Assembly: GCF_963669205.1 (NCBI RefSeq)
Contig: NZ_OY769915.1
Coordinates: forward strand, 2,888,001 to 2,952,000
Origin: an uncultured Roseibium sp.
GTDB lineage: Bacteria > Pseudomonadota > Alphaproteobacteria > Rhizobiales > Stappiaceae
Length of the DNA stretch: 64,000 nt
Reading direction: 5' to 3'
Of the stretch, positions 7,761 through 16,761 are shown piece by piece. Position 1 is the first letter of the stretch, and each line of letters opens with the position of its first letter. The position numbers were made by a program, and so were the translations under genes. The notes under the pieces are model-generated. The model was not told the DNA's origin and did not search any database. It was given only the letters and a program-made list of their open reading frames with translations.

Positions 7761-8303
7761 TCAGGATCGTCCCACCATCCGATTGAGAGTATTGTCTCCG
7801 TCAACGAGATGATGTTTCAGGGCGCCGGCCACGTGCAGGGCGATCGCGGCAATCAAGGCATAGCCGGTATAGTGGTGGACCTCTTCAGCCATCTCCGCCA
7901 ATCCTTCGTTGATGGCCTGCGGCCGGCCATTCTCGCCCGGATTGCCGGACACCAGATCAAGACCGAAAATGCTGAGGCCCTGGCCGCTCATGATCGCGTC
8001 CAGCATTCCCGACAACGGCATGATGACGGTCCCCAGGATCAGCACCCAGTGTACGATACGCGCGATGCCGTGTTCCCAGGCAGGCCCTTCACTTATGCTT
8101 TCCGGCCAGCCCTTGTTCAGGCGCACGACCACCCGTGCGGCAATTATGCAGAACAGCAGCAAACCGATCGATTTGTGAATGTCGTAGAGGGAGAAGCTGC
8201 GCGTCTCGGACATGAAAAGCCCGAGGCAGATCAGACCGATGATCCCGGCCGCGATCGCCCAATGCAGCGACATCTCGAGCTTTGAAACTGGTTTGCTTTC
8301 CAT
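7761..8303 (-). CDS. Cytochrome b561 family membrane protein
   Basis: 180 residues with four hydrophobic segments (about 13-30, 45-62, 85-105, 145-165). Heme-ligand candidates are H14 in SLHWAIAAG, H43 in YDIHKSIGL, and the His of EEVHHYTGYAL and AIALHVAGALKHH. This is the layout of bacterial di-heme b561 (YodB/CybB-like) quinol or superoxide oxidases. It lies 29 bp downstream of the DUF3500 gene on the same strand, so the two may share a transcript. The electron partner is unknown. Confidence 0.88.
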   Translation of the reverse strand: MESKPVSKLEMSLHWAIAAGIIGLICLGLFMSETRSFSLYDIHKSIGLLLFCIIAARVVVRLNKGWPESISEGPAWEHGIARIVHWVLILGTVIMPLSGMLDAIMSGQGLSIFGLDLVSGNPGENGRPQAINEGLAEMAEEVHHYTGYALIAAIALHVAGALKHHLVDGDNTLNRMVGRS

Positions 8304-8332
8304 TGATCTCTTCCCTGCCTGATGCCGCCGTC

Positions 8333-9397
8333 TTAGCGCCCGTAGTCGGACTTCGGATTGCGGTACATGGTGTGGTAGTGCCCGGCACCCGACGCGTTGC
8401 CGCCGACATTCCCGCCTGTCGACAGCAGTTCGATGATCAGGCTCGGCCCCTGGATGCGCATGTAGGTCGGCGTGTTGAGTTCATCGGTACCGGTCCAGGC
8501 AAACGAGACCTCGTCAAGTTCGGCAGAGAGTTCGTCCATCCGCCGTTCCGCATCCCTAGCCGGAAGTATCGAAACCCATTGGCGAACGGTTTTTTTCAGA
8601 AGATCCCTCTGGGCCGGTGACATCGTGGACGCGGCAAGCCCGATGACCGGCGGCACTACACCGTCCTTGCCGGGGCCGGTCAGCACGTTGTCCGGCACCG
8701 CGCCCGCATCGGCAATGGTTTGCTGTTCTTCATCGAGCGCGTCGAATACCGCAAAACCGGCCTGGTGCATGTCAAAGCCGACTTCATATGCGGTTCCATC
8801 GAGGGTGAAAATCGAAGGCTCCGTGCCGACAAAGGACGGGGAAAGCGATTTGACCGTATCGCCTTCAATGGAAAGGTTGAGGCCGAGGTGATGGCCGCCA
8901 AATTGCCATGCCCATGGGGCCTTTGACGAAGGCGTGCCATAAATCGCAAACCAGTAATTTTCCGGAGACCATTGGAAACGCTCCGCACGCGCATCGCGGC
9001 TCAGAAAGGCTTCCGCTGCCATGATTTCTGCCACGCGTTCATAGCCATCCTTGCCGAGTGCCGAAGCAAGAAAGTCGAAGAGTGAAGAACGCTGTGCCGC
9101 GTCCATCTCGCCGACCGGGATGCCGGCGCGTTCGACCATGGCGGCAGGAAGATTTGACCAGCCCGTCCGATTGACCGCGTCGAACTCGAAAACGAAGCGT
9201 GCGGTCTCATCATCGTCGAAATGTGACAGCAGCGCCGTTGCCGCCAGAAATGCCGCTTCGGCGGACGCCTTGCCGTAGGGCTGCGCATAGTCGGGAATTG
9301 GCACGACGCCGTGGCTTTGCTGGTCCGGAGCATCATGGGCCGCGAGGGGCGTTACAAACAGCAACAGGACGGCTGCAAGGGTCGGGAATCTCATCAT
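8333..9397 (-). CDS. DUF3500 domain secreted protein
   Basis: 354 residues from the first of two adjacent ATG codons (9397), chosen because GGAGA lies 4-5 bases upstream. In-frame extension to 9547 lacks a ribosome site. MMRFPTLAAVLLLFVTPLAA is a Sec signal peptide. The mature part carries the DUF3500 pattern: FEFDAVNRTGWSNLP, GKDGYERVAEIMAAE, YWFAIYGTPS, AWQFGGHHLGLNLS and a C-terminal SGAGHYHTMYRNPKSDYGR. The His-rich loops suggest a metal or heme site, but no function is established. It precedes a cytochrome b561 gene. Confidence 0.85.
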   Translation of the reverse strand: MMRFPTLAAVLLLFVTPLAAHDAPDQQSHGVVPIPDYAQPYGKASAEAAFLAATALLSHFDDDETARFVFEFDAVNRTGWSNLPAAMVERAGIPVGEMDAAQRSSLFDFLASALGKDGYERVAEIMAAEAFLSRDARAERFQWSPENYWFAIYGTPSSKAPWAWQFGGHHLGLNLSIEGDTVKSLSPSFVGTEPSIFTLDGTAYEVGFDMHQAGFAVFDALDEEQQTIADAGAVPDNVLTGPGKDGVVPPVIGLAASTMSPAQRDLLKKTVRQWVSILPARDAERRMDELSAELDEVSFAWTGTDELNTPTYMRIQGPSLIIELLSTGGNVGGNASGAGHYHTMYRNPKSDYGR

Positions 9398-9755
9398 CTG
9401 TCTCCGTTGAGCTGCTTGATGGGTCTCATGCCGCGACAGGCTGGAACGGGCCCGATGGCGCATCGCTGTCCTGCGAGGAATGCAACTGTTTGGAGAAGAT
9501 CGCGCATCCGCCGCAAGAGACCTTGTGCCCTGACAATTAAAGCCCATACCTTGCGGTCAGGATTATGATGTTTGCGAATCTTCTGGCGACGCGTCCTGCG
9601 CACCGGCTTGACCTCCGGTCAAGAAACGATCTGCACGATGCGGTGGCGGTACCTTCGAGCAATTTATGTGGAAACGGCCTGCAAGCGACGGCCGCAACCG
9701 ATTCGAAGCATCGGCGCCGGCAACCGCACGGCGATGGAACCGAACGCCTGAGCTG
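9398..9755. other. Intergenic region with a 17-bp palindrome
   Basis: No supported gene in these 358 bp. CTTGACCTCCGGTCAAG at 9607-9623 is a perfect 7-bp dyad with a 3-base centre, upstream of the DUF3500 gene on the minus strand, and could be an operator. The first 60 bp upstream of 9397 hold the DUF3500 ribosome site. Confidence 0.35.
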
Positions 9756-10265
9756 CTACTTGCCGTCTGGTCGTTTTTTTTCCCTGAGCCATGCTTCGTA
9801 TTTTGGAACGTCCTGCCGCAGCTTGAGGGCCGCTCCACCGAGTGCATCGGCAAGCGCTTCCGTTTCCCTGCATTTCCGTTCCATGAATGAGACCGGATCG
9901 TGGGCGCCGAATTCGGTTTTTGCTTCTGAAAACCCCGTATCGGCGTCATCATCTTCGCTGTGGCCAGGTGCGTCGAACAGGACACGTACTTGAGCATCGT
10001 AGCGCAGCGCATCATGGGCGGCTTCAGCCAGTTCCATGAACCCGATCACGAACCCGCCCGAGGCCTGTTCATCGTTGCTTGGATTGATCTGGAGGAGAAT
10101 CCGGTGATCGGTCTCCTTGGCAGCGCCGTTCAAAATTGTGCCGAACAGCTGACCTGACACCGAGTTTTCCCTGTAGTGCTCGACAGCACGCTGAAAGTCG
10201 TTTTCTCTCAACGCCTCCGAGACCTTTTTCTTGGTCTCAGCAGTCTCCACCACGATCTTCGCCAT
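9756..10265 (-). CDS. Conserved-looking cytoplasmic protein of unknown function
   Basis: 169 residues, no signal peptide or membrane segment. The start ATG at 10265 has AGGA 4 bases upstream. The N-terminal half alternates beta and helix (MAKIVVETAETKKKVSEALR... HRILLQINPSNDEQASGGFV). The middle is acidic (HSEDDDADTGFSEAKTEFG) and the end is a charged helix (LRQDVPKYEAWLREKKRPDG). I do not recognise the family. It is monocistronic as far as the sequence shows, with a 370-bp AT-rich upstream region. Confidence 0.6.
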   Translation of the reverse strand: MAKIVVETAETKKKVSEALRENDFQRAVEHYRENSVSGQLFGTILNGAAKETDHRILLQINPSNDEQASGGFVIGFMELAEAAHDALRYDAQVRVLFDAPGHSEDDDADTGFSEAKTEFGAHDPVSFMERKCRETEALADALGGAALKLRQDVPKYEAWLREKKRPDGK

Positions 10266-10635
10266 CTGTTCCTGCGTGAAAAATAAATCAAAAGTTGTAC
10301 ATCGCCGGACGCTACCTCATAGATTTTGGAAAGTGAAGTGCAGTTGCAGTGAAATACGGACCGGAATGTACTGAAAAGATCAAATGTAAAGAAATCGGTT
10401 CGCCTGAATTTAATTTCTTTCGTAAAAAGGATCAGTAAATCTTACGATTTACAAGTTGATACTCCGGAGATGCCGTATTGAACGGGCCTCTGCAGGATAT
10501 CTGAGGGGTCAGGATGAACCGGGTCGGCATGTGTTTCGGCATGCGCAGAAAAACTCTGGTGCGCCCGCAATCACGCTGAGGCGGCAACGCTCAAAATATT
10601 GCGTCTGGAATTTTCGCATGAAAGAAGGGTGGTGA
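10266..10635. other. Intergenic region between an unknown gene and tRNA-Asn
   Basis: AT-rich between about 10280 and 10460, probably the promoter of the unknown gene on the minus strand. GTAAATCTTACGATTTAC (10435-10452) is an inverted repeat with 7-bp arms. No ORF above about 20 codons with a plausible ribosome site. Confidence 0.35.
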
Positions 10636-10711
10636 TGGCTCCCCAGGCCGGACTCGAACCAGCGACCCAGCGATTAACAGTCGCTTGCTCTACCAACTGA
10701 GCTACTGGGGA
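10636..10711 (-). tRNA. tRNA-Asn (anticodon GTT)
   Basis: Read on the minus strand it starts TCCCCAGTAGCTCAGTTGG. The anticodon stem AGCGA/TCGCT encloses CTGTTAA, giving anticodon GTT. The T arm carries GGTTCGAGTCC. The acceptor stem TCCCCAG/CTGGGGA is perfect and is followed by the discriminator G and an encoded CCA (10638-10636). Confidence 0.97.
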
Positions 10712-11027
10712 TCACCACGTTGGGGCCGGTTCGCGACCGCCCCGCCGATGGGCAAGCGTATATCAAAGGCTTGATCCGTTTGCCAAGCCCCAGTGTGCGT
10801 TTTTTTCATCCAGCCGTCATTTTTTTGTGCTTCATGTGGAGAACTTCAAGAAAAACAGATAGCTAGAAGCTTTTCTCAATTTGGGAAGCGGCGGCGATGC
10901 AGTGCTTCGTTCTGCATAGGCATCGCTTGACACCGCGAAGAAACGGTCGCGAGTCCGCTGCCATCTTCCGGGGGGCGTTGCCTTGGCCGGATATTTCCGG
11001 CGCTTGTCACTTGCTGAATATGCGTTT
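10712..11027. other. Intergenic region upstream of the cobalamin riboswitch
   Basis: 316 bp with no supported gene. It should contain the promoter of the cob operon, but I see no unambiguous -35/-10 pair. Two T-runs (10801-10807, 10823-10829) lack adjacent strong stems. Confidence 0.35.
10757..10786 (-). promoter_or_regulatory. Possible promoter of tRNA-Asn
   Basis: On the minus strand TTGGCA (10786-10781), 18 bases, TATACG (10762-10757), about 45 bp before the tRNA 5' end. It fits a sigma-70-type promoter but is not strong. Confidence 0.4.
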
Positions 11028-11228
11028 AGGAAGGATTCCGACGGTTCCGGAACGGGCTTGGCCTGGACCGGATGAAACGGGAATCCGGTGCAAGTGCTCT
11101 GCGCCAATCCGGAGCTGCCCCCGCAACTGTAAACGGCGAGCGATTGCACATGAGCCACTGGTCCGGCGGACCGGGAAGGGGTGCATGAGGCCACCAGCCG
11201 TGAGCCAGGAGACCGGCCGTCGGGAGAC
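11028..11228 (+). ncRNA. Cobalamin (B12) riboswitch
   Basis: The conserved core is present in order: GGTTCC (11043), AAACGGGAATCCGGTGCAA (11095 region), GGAGCTGCCCCCGCAACTGT (11111-11130), GCCACTGG (11154-11161), GGGAAGG, and the B12 box AGCCAGGAGACCGGCC (11203-11218). P1 can form between CCGACGG (11038-11044) and CCGTCGG (11217-11223). It lies directly upstream of cobU and so should control the cobU-cobW-cobN-cobO-yrhK-cobQ operon in response to adenosylcobalamin. A second pairing, CCGGCCGTC (11213-11221) with GACGGCCGG (11252-11260), would cover the edge of the cobU ribosome site. Confidence 0.95.
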
Positions 11229-11269
11229 TAAACCCTTGCAGCTGTCGGGTGGACGGCCGGGAGATTGTG

Positions 11270-11821
11270 GTGATTGAACGAACAGGGCCCCGGTCCACAC
11301 TTGTCCTTGGGGGCGCGCGCTCCGGCAAAAGCAGTTTTGCCGAAGGACTTGCGGTCCGCTCCGGCCTGCAAAAGATCTACGTCGCGACAGGCGCCGCTTT
11401 CGATGCCGAGATGGCCGACCGCATCGCTGATCATCAGCGTCAGCGCGGCGGCGACTGGCACACGATCGAGGAACAGCTGGACCTGACAGGCGTCCTGACG
11501 CGTGAATGCAGGCCCGGCCGGGTCGTGCTTGTCGACTGCCTCACGCTCTGGCTCTCCAACCTGACCTTTGCCGAAAAGGATATTGCCGCCGAGACGGCAA
11601 AGCTCTGCGACGCTGTTTCGGAGCTTGCGTCCGCCTGTGTCTTCGTATCGAACGAGGTCGGCATGGGGATCGTGCCGGACAACCGTCTTTCCAGGTCGTT
11701 TCGAGATGCGCAGGGGCGTCTCAACCAGGATATCGCTCAAGCCTGCAGCCAGGTGGTTTTTGTCGCCGCCGGACTGCCCGTGCTTTTGAAACCCAACCCG
11801 CACATGGACATTGCACTATGA
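11270..11821 (+). CDS. cobU: Adenosylcobinamide kinase / adenosylcobinamide-phosphate guanylyltransferase
   Basis: 183 residues from the GTG at 11270, chosen because GGGAG (11259-11263) lies 6 bases before it. GTG codons at 11249 and 11267 are alternatives. The Walker A motif LVLGGARSGKSSFAE lies near the N-terminus, IYVATGAAFDAEMADRI follows, then VVLVDCLTLWLSNL and VFVSNEVGMGIVPDNRLSR, all CobU/CobP signatures. The enzyme phosphorylates adenosylcobinamide and transfers GMP from GTP for nucleotide-loop assembly. It is the first gene after the B12 riboswitch, and its last base pairs overlap the cobW start (ATGA). It is called cobP in the aerobic-pathway nomenclature. Confidence 0.93.
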   Translation: MIERTGPRSTLVLGGARSGKSSFAEGLAVRSGLQKIYVATGAAFDAEMADRIADHQRQRGGDWHTIEEQLDLTGVLTRECRPGRVVLVDCLTLWLSNLTFAEKDIAAETAKLCDAVSELASACVFVSNEVGMGIVPDNRLSRSFRDAQGRLNQDIAQACSQVVFVAAGLPVLLKPNPHMDIAL

Positions 11822-12924
11822 ACACGATGAGCCCGCAAAAGGGACAGAAGATACCGGCAACGATCGTGACCGGGTTTCTTGGCGCCGGAAAGACGACGCT
11901 GATCCGCAATCTGTTACAGAACGCCAACGGCCGCAAGATTGCTTTGATCGTCAATGAATTCGGAGACATGGGGTTCGACGGTTCACTGGTGAACGGTTGC
12001 GCAGATCCGGACTGCGCGGCGGAAGAAGTCGTGGAACTCACCAATGGCTGCATCTGCTGCACGGTCGCCGACGACTTCCTGCCGACCATGGAAATGCTGC
12101 TTGCCCGCGAAACGCCACCCGAGCACATCGTCATCGAGACATCCGGTTTGGCGCTGCCGCAGCCGCTTGTGCGCGCATTTTCCTGGCCGAGCGTCAAGAC
12201 GAAGGTGACCGTCGACGGCGTTGTTACGGTCCTGGATGCGGCTGCGCTTGCGGAAGGCCGGATTGCCCTTGATGAAGCCGCACTTGAGGCCCAGCGTGCG
12301 GCCGATGAAGCGCTGGATCACGAAAGTCCGGTTGAAGAATTGTTTCACGATCAGTTGCGTTGCGCGGATCTGGTTGTCCTGAACAAGGCCGACCTTGTTT
12401 CGGGCGACGCGCTGAAATCCGTCGAGGACAAGATCCAGGCAGATGTCCGTTCCGCGGTTCACATCGTCTCCTCCGAAAAGGGCACCTTGCCGATCGAAGT
12501 TCTGCTGGGCCGCCAGTCCGCGGCCGAAGAGGACATGGCAGCGCGTCACGAGCACCACCATCATCACCATGACGACGATGACCACCATGACGATGATGAC
12601 CATCATCACGACCATCACCATGATCACCATCACCACGATGATTTCGAGAGCCATGTTCTCAATGTGCCAGCGTTCCAGAGCCTGAAATCCGTCGAGGAAA
12701 GGGTGCTGGAAGGCATGGCTCTCAAAGGTGTGCTGCGCATCAAGGGGGCGGTCCGGATCGAAGGCAAGCCGGCGCCTGCCATGGTTCAGGCGGTTGGCCC
12801 CAGGGTGGAGACCTGGTTCGCCGCCGGGGCGGAGAGCTCCGGAAAACTGGTGGTGATCGGCCTGAAGGGATTTGACCTTGATGCCGTCCGCACGCTTTTC
12901 GGCAGCGTGAAGGCCGCCGCCTGA
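11818..12924 (+). CDS. cobW: CobW, G3E-family GTPase / metallochaperone of cobalamin synthesis
   Basis: 368 residues, start ATG overlapping the cobU stop. G1 loop GFLGAGKTTL (19-28), the metal-binding CxCC in NGCICCTVADDF, switch region ETSGLALPQPLV and G4 VVLNKADL identify a COG0523 G3E GTPase. Between about residues 244 and 278 a His/Asp-rich linker (over 20 His) separates the GTPase from the C-terminal CobW_C domain (SLKSVEERVLEGMALKGVLR). CobW is thought to load Co2+ for the CobNST chelatase, and the next gene is cobN. The His tract probably buffers cobalt or zinc. Confidence 0.95.
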   Translation: MNTMSPQKGQKIPATIVTGFLGAGKTTLIRNLLQNANGRKIALIVNEFGDMGFDGSLVNGCADPDCAAEEVVELTNGCICCTVADDFLPTMEMLLARETPPEHIVIETSGLALPQPLVRAFSWPSVKTKVTVDGVVTVLDAAALAEGRIALDEAALEAQRAADEALDHESPVEELFHDQLRCADLVVLNKADLVSGDALKSVEDKIQADVRSAVHIVSSEKGTLPIEVLLGRQSAAEEDMAARHEHHHHHHDDDDHHDDDDHHHDHHHDHHHHDDFESHVLNVPAFQSLKSVEERVLEGMALKGVLRIKGAVRIEGKPAPAMVQAVGPRVETWFAAGAESSGKLVVIGLKGFDLDAVRTLFGSVKAAA

Positions 12925-13002
12925 ATGTGCTGCGGCACCTGATGACAGCAAGCTCGAAGTAAACATAACGCCCAGCACGCCCCAGGAAGAAGACACGCCC
13001 GC

Positions 13003-16000
13003 ATGCACATTCTGGCCAGTCAGACGCGACGGATTGACGACGGTGGTGATGCCGTCGACCTCGGGCAGTCGCCCGCCGATATCCTGTTCCTTTCGGCAGC
13101 GGACACTGAGCTCGGCGGTTTCGCGTCCTCACACGCCGCACTTGAGGCGGGCCGCGCGAGCCTGCGTCTCGCCAACCTGATGGCGCTGGCACATCCCTAT
13201 TCGATCGATCTCTACGCCGAACAGACGGTCAGGGGATCGAAGCTCGTGATCCTGCGCATCCTGGGTGGTGTCGAATACTGGCGCTACGGTCTTGAACGCA
13301 TCGGCGAAGAGATCCGGGCGGCCGGCAGTGAGCTGGTCGTCATTCCGGGCGACGACAAGTGGGATGAGCAACTGACGTCCCATTCGACGCGCCCCGCCGA
13401 CGAGGTTCACAGGTTCTGGCGCTACTGCGTCGAAGGGGGCTCGGAAAACTACGCCAACGCGTTGCGGTATGCCGCTTTTCTGCTTGGCCTGGGCGCAGAG
13501 CCGGCGCATCCGGTTCCACTCCCGCGGGCCGGGATCTACCTCAAGGGGCAGACGGCATCGGATCTTCAGGACTGGAAGGCGGTCTGGCCCAACGCGCCGC
13601 GGCCCGTCGCTGCCATCACCTTCTACCGGGCACTCATTCAGGGTGCGCAGACCGCGCCCATAGATGCGCTTGTCGAGGCGCTCGATCAGGCCGGTATCAA
13701 TGCCTTGCCCGTCTTTGTTTCCAGTTTGAAGGAAGCCGAATCCGTCGCGATCCTGGAAAGCCTGTTTGACGGGGCGCAGCCGGATGTCGTTCTGAACGGG
13801 ACCGCCTTTGCGGTGTCGAAGGCAGGACGGGCGCACCAGCCGACACCGCTCGACAGGATCGGCAAACCCGTGCTTCAGGTGGTGTTTTCCTCCTCCTCGA
13901 AGGAAGGCTGGGAGGAAAGCGACCAGGGACTGTCCATCCGGGACCTGGCTATGCATGTCGTCCTGCCGGAGATTGACGGGCGCATTCTGACGCGCGCCGT
14001 TTCCTTCAAGGAGGAAGGCGTTTTCGATGAGGCCACGCAGTCGACCCCGGTGCGGTTCACGCCTGTTTCCGACAGGGTCGAGTTCGTCGCCGCCCTGGCC
14101 GCGAACTGGGCAGCGCTTGGCCGGACGCCGGAGGCCGACAAGAAGACGGCGCTGATTCTGGCGAATTACCCGAACAAGGACGGCCGGATCGCCAATGGTG
14201 TCGGCCTTGACACGCCCGCATCCTGCACCGCGCTTCTGGCCGCGATGGATTCAGCCGGGTTTGAGACGGGAGATGCACCTGAAACGCCGGCAGCGCTGAT
14301 GAAACTGCTCACGTCCGGCGTGACCAACGCATTGGACGGATGCGCGGACCGGCAGACGTACGAAGAACTCTCGCTGTTTGACTATCAGCGGGATTACGCG
14401 GGATTGCCGGCGGACTTGAGGACTGCCGTATCGGATCGTTGGGGGACACCGGAGAGCGACCCGCATGTGGTCGACGGCAAGTTCCGGCTCGCGCTGCACC
14501 GGTTCGGCAACCAGGTCGTCGGAATTCAGCCGGCGCGCGGTTACAACATTGATCCCAAGGAAACCTATCACGATCCGGCTCTGGTCCCGCCGCACCATTA
14601 TTTCGCATTTTATATCTGGTTGCGGCAGAACTTCGGTGCCGATGCCGTCGTGCATCTCGGCAAACACGGAAATCTTGAATGGTTGCCGGGCAAGGCGCTT
14701 GCCCTGTCGCATAACTGTTTCCCGGAAGCCGTTCTCGGTCCGGTTCCCAATGTTTACCCCTTCATCGTCAACGATCCCGGCGAAGGGGCGCAGGCGAAGC
14801 GACGGACTTCCGCCGTCATCGTCGATCATCTGACACCACCGTTGACACGGGCCGAAAGTCACGGTGTTGCAGAGGAACTGGAGACGCTGCTGGACGAATA
14901 CTATCTCGCCAGCGGTGTCGACCCGCGCCGCCTGAAGGTTCTGACGTGTGACATTCTCGACGTGGCGGTGCGCCATGGCCTCGACAGGGACATCGGCCTC
15001 GACGACGACATGGACGAGGAAACGCGTCTTGCCCGTCTCGATGCGCATCTTTGTGATCTGAAGGAACTGCAGATCCGGGACGGTCTTCACATTCTGGGAC
15101 AAAGTCCGGACGGCGATCAGCTTGTCGACCTGCTTTGTGCGCTCGCGCGTGTGCCGCGCGGCCCGGAACCCCGTCAGCAGAGCCTGCAAAGAGCGCTCGC
15201 ACGGGATCTGGACCTCGGTGATTTCGACCCGCTCGATTGCGACTTTGCGCAGGCCTGGTCCGGCGCGACACCTGAAGTGCTTTTGACAACCAGCGACGCT
15301 CCCTGGCGATCGAACGGTGACACGGTTGAAAGACTGGAACTCTTGTCCCGGGATCTTGTCGCAGGCACGTGCCCCCCGAAGAGTGATTGGCAGGAAGCCG
15401 GTGCAGTGCTCGACGAGATCGAAACAACGCTGCGGCCGTCCGTCCTGGCGTCGGGGCCCTCGGAAACAGCGTCGGTCCTGAAAGCACTCGATGGCCGGTT
15501 CGTGGAACCGGGGCCGTCCGGCGCGCCTTCGCGCGGGCGCCCGGACGTGCTGCCGACCGGAAAGAATTTCTACTCGGTTGATGTCCGCGCGGTGCCGACC
15601 GAGACGGCCTGGCGGCTCGGCTGGCAGTCGGCCGCTCTTGTCGCCGACCGCTACTTTCAGGAAGAAGGCGAATGGCCGACATCCCTGGTCCTGACCTGCT
15701 GGGGCACGGCCAACATGCGCACGGGCGGAGATGATATTGCCCAGGCCCTGGCGCTGATCGGCGCAAGGCCTGTCTGGGAGCCGGCATCGGGCAGGGTGAG
15801 CGGTTTTGAAATCCTGAAACTGTCGGACCTGGGGCGTCCGCGCATAGATGTGACCTTGCGGGTCTCGGGTTTTTTCCGCGATGCGTTTCCGCACCAGATG
15901 GACCTGTTCGACAGCGCGGTGCGCGCCGTGGGGGCGTTGCAGGAGCCGGACGATGCGAACCCGATTGCCGCGCGTATGAAAGCGGACGCATTCAGGCTCC

Positions 16001-16761
16001 GGGCGGAAGGCATCGGATCGGACGAGGCAGAGCGCCGCGCCGGGTTCCGCGTTTTCGGTTCGAAGCCAGGCGCTTACGGAGCCGGGCTTCAGGCGTTGAT
16101 TGACGAGGGGCTCTGGCAGGAACGCTCGGACTTTGCCGACACATTTCTCGGCTGGGGCGGATATGCCTATGGCGGCGGTGCGTCCGGAGCGGGCGCAAGG
16201 GAGGAACTAACCACGCGACTCACGTCCGTAGATGCGGTCCTGCACAACCAGGACAACCGCGAACACGATCTTCTGGACAGCGACGATTATTACCAGTTCG
16301 AAGGCGGTCTTGCGGCGACCGTTGAAACACTCAAGGGCGCTGCCCCGAAAGTCTTCCACAACGATCATTCCCGCCCCGAACGCCCGGTTGTCAGGACACT
16401 CTCGGAAGAAATCGGCAGGGTCGTGCGCGGGCGTGCCGCCAATCCCAAGTGGATACGCGGCGTGATGCGCCACGGCTACAAGGGCGCTTTCGAGATGGTT
16501 GCGACGCTTGACTACCTGTTCGCGTTTTCAGCCACGACGACTGCTGTCGGCGACCATCATTTCGAACAACTCTTCGATGCCTATATCGACGACCCGGAGG
16601 TCCGTGACTTCCTGAAGGATGCCAACCCCGCCGGTTATGCCGACATGCTGTCCCGTTTTCTGGAAGCGATTGATCGCGACCTCTGGACGCCGAGGCGTAA
16701 TTCGACCCATGCTGTGCTGAACGACCTTAAGACGAGTTTTGAAGGGACACCCAAGCCGTGA
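13003..16761 (+). CDS. cobN: Cobaltochelatase, CobN subunit
   Basis: 1252 residues, typical for CobN (about 1250-1280). It is the large substrate-binding subunit of the ATP-dependent CobNST chelatase that inserts Co2+ into hydrogenobyrinic acid a,c-diamide in the aerobic pathway. Family stretches are FLSAADTELGGFASSHAALE, LRILGGVEYWRYGLERI, VVHLGKHGNLEWLPGKALAL, PFIVNDPGEGAQAKRR, TCWGTANMRTGGDDIAQAL, and MRHGYKGAFEMVATLDYLFA near the end. cobS and cobT are not in the window. The stop overlaps the GTG start of cobO. Confidence 0.97.
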   Translation: MHILASQTRRIDDGGDAVDLGQSPADILFLSAADTELGGFASSHAALEAGRASLRLANLMALAHPYSIDLYAEQTVRGSKLVILRILGGVEYWRYGLERIGEEIRAAGSELVVIPGDDKWDEQLTSHSTRPADEVHRFWRYCVEGGSENYANALRYAAFLLGLGAEPAHPVPLPRAGIYLKGQTASDLQDWKAVWPNAPRPVAAITFYRALIQGAQTAPIDALVEALDQAGINALPVFVSSLKEAESVAILESLFDGAQPDVVLNGTAFAVSKAGRAHQPTPLDRIGKPVLQVVFSSSSKEGWEESDQGLSIRDLAMHVVLPEIDGRILTRAVSFKEEGVFDEATQSTPVRFTPVSDRVEFVAALAANWAALGRTPEADKKTALILANYPNKDGRIANGVGLDTPASCTALLAAMDSAGFETGDAPETPAALMKLLTSGVTNALDGCADRQTYEELSLFDYQRDYAGLPADLRTAVSDRWGTPESDPHVVDGKFRLALHRFGNQVVGIQPARGYNIDPKETYHDPALVPPHHYFAFYIWLRQNFGADAVVHLGKHGNLEWLPGKALALSHNCFPEAVLGPVPNVYPFIVNDPGEGAQAKRRTSAVIVDHLTPPLTRAESHGVAEELETLLDEYYLASGVDPRRLKVLTCDILDVAVRHGLDRDIGLDDDMDEETRLARLDAHLCDLKELQIRDGLHILGQSPDGDQLVDLLCALARVPRGPEPRQQSLQRALARDLDLGDFDPLDCDFAQAWSGATPEVLLTTSDAPWRSNGDTVERLELLSRDLVAGTCPPKSDWQEAGAVLDEIETTLRPSVLASGPSETASVLKALDGRFVEPGPSGAPSRGRPDVLPTGKNFYSVDVRAVPTETAWRLGWQSAALVADRYFQEEGEWPTSLVLTCWGTANMRTGGDDIAQALALIGARPVWEPASGRVSGFEILKLSDLGRPRIDVTLRVSGFFRDAFPHQMDLFDSAVRAVGALQEPDDANPIAARMKADAFRLRAEGIGSDEAERRAGFRVFGSKPGAYGAGLQALIDEGLWQERSDFADTFLGWGGYAYGGGASGAGAREELTTRLTSVDAVLHNQDNREHDLLDSDDYYQFEGGLAATVETLKGAAPKVFHNDHSRPERPVVRTLSEEIGRVVRGRAANPKWIRGVMRHGYKGAFEMVATLDYLFAFSATTTAVGDHHFEQLFDAYIDDPEVRDFLKDANPAGYADMLSRFLEAIDRDLWTPRRNSTHAVLNDLKTSFEGTPKP

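Noticed and set aside
10832..11328. Minus-strand frames of 97-120 codons across the riboswitch
   Set aside because: They are antisense to the conserved B12 aptamer, start without ribosome sites and have low-complexity, Arg/Ser/Pro-rich products.
14251..15991. Frames of 391 and 547 codons antisense to cobN
   Set aside because: They mirror a well-conserved CobN frame in GC-rich DNA; Arg/Pro/Gly-rich products with no recognisable domain.
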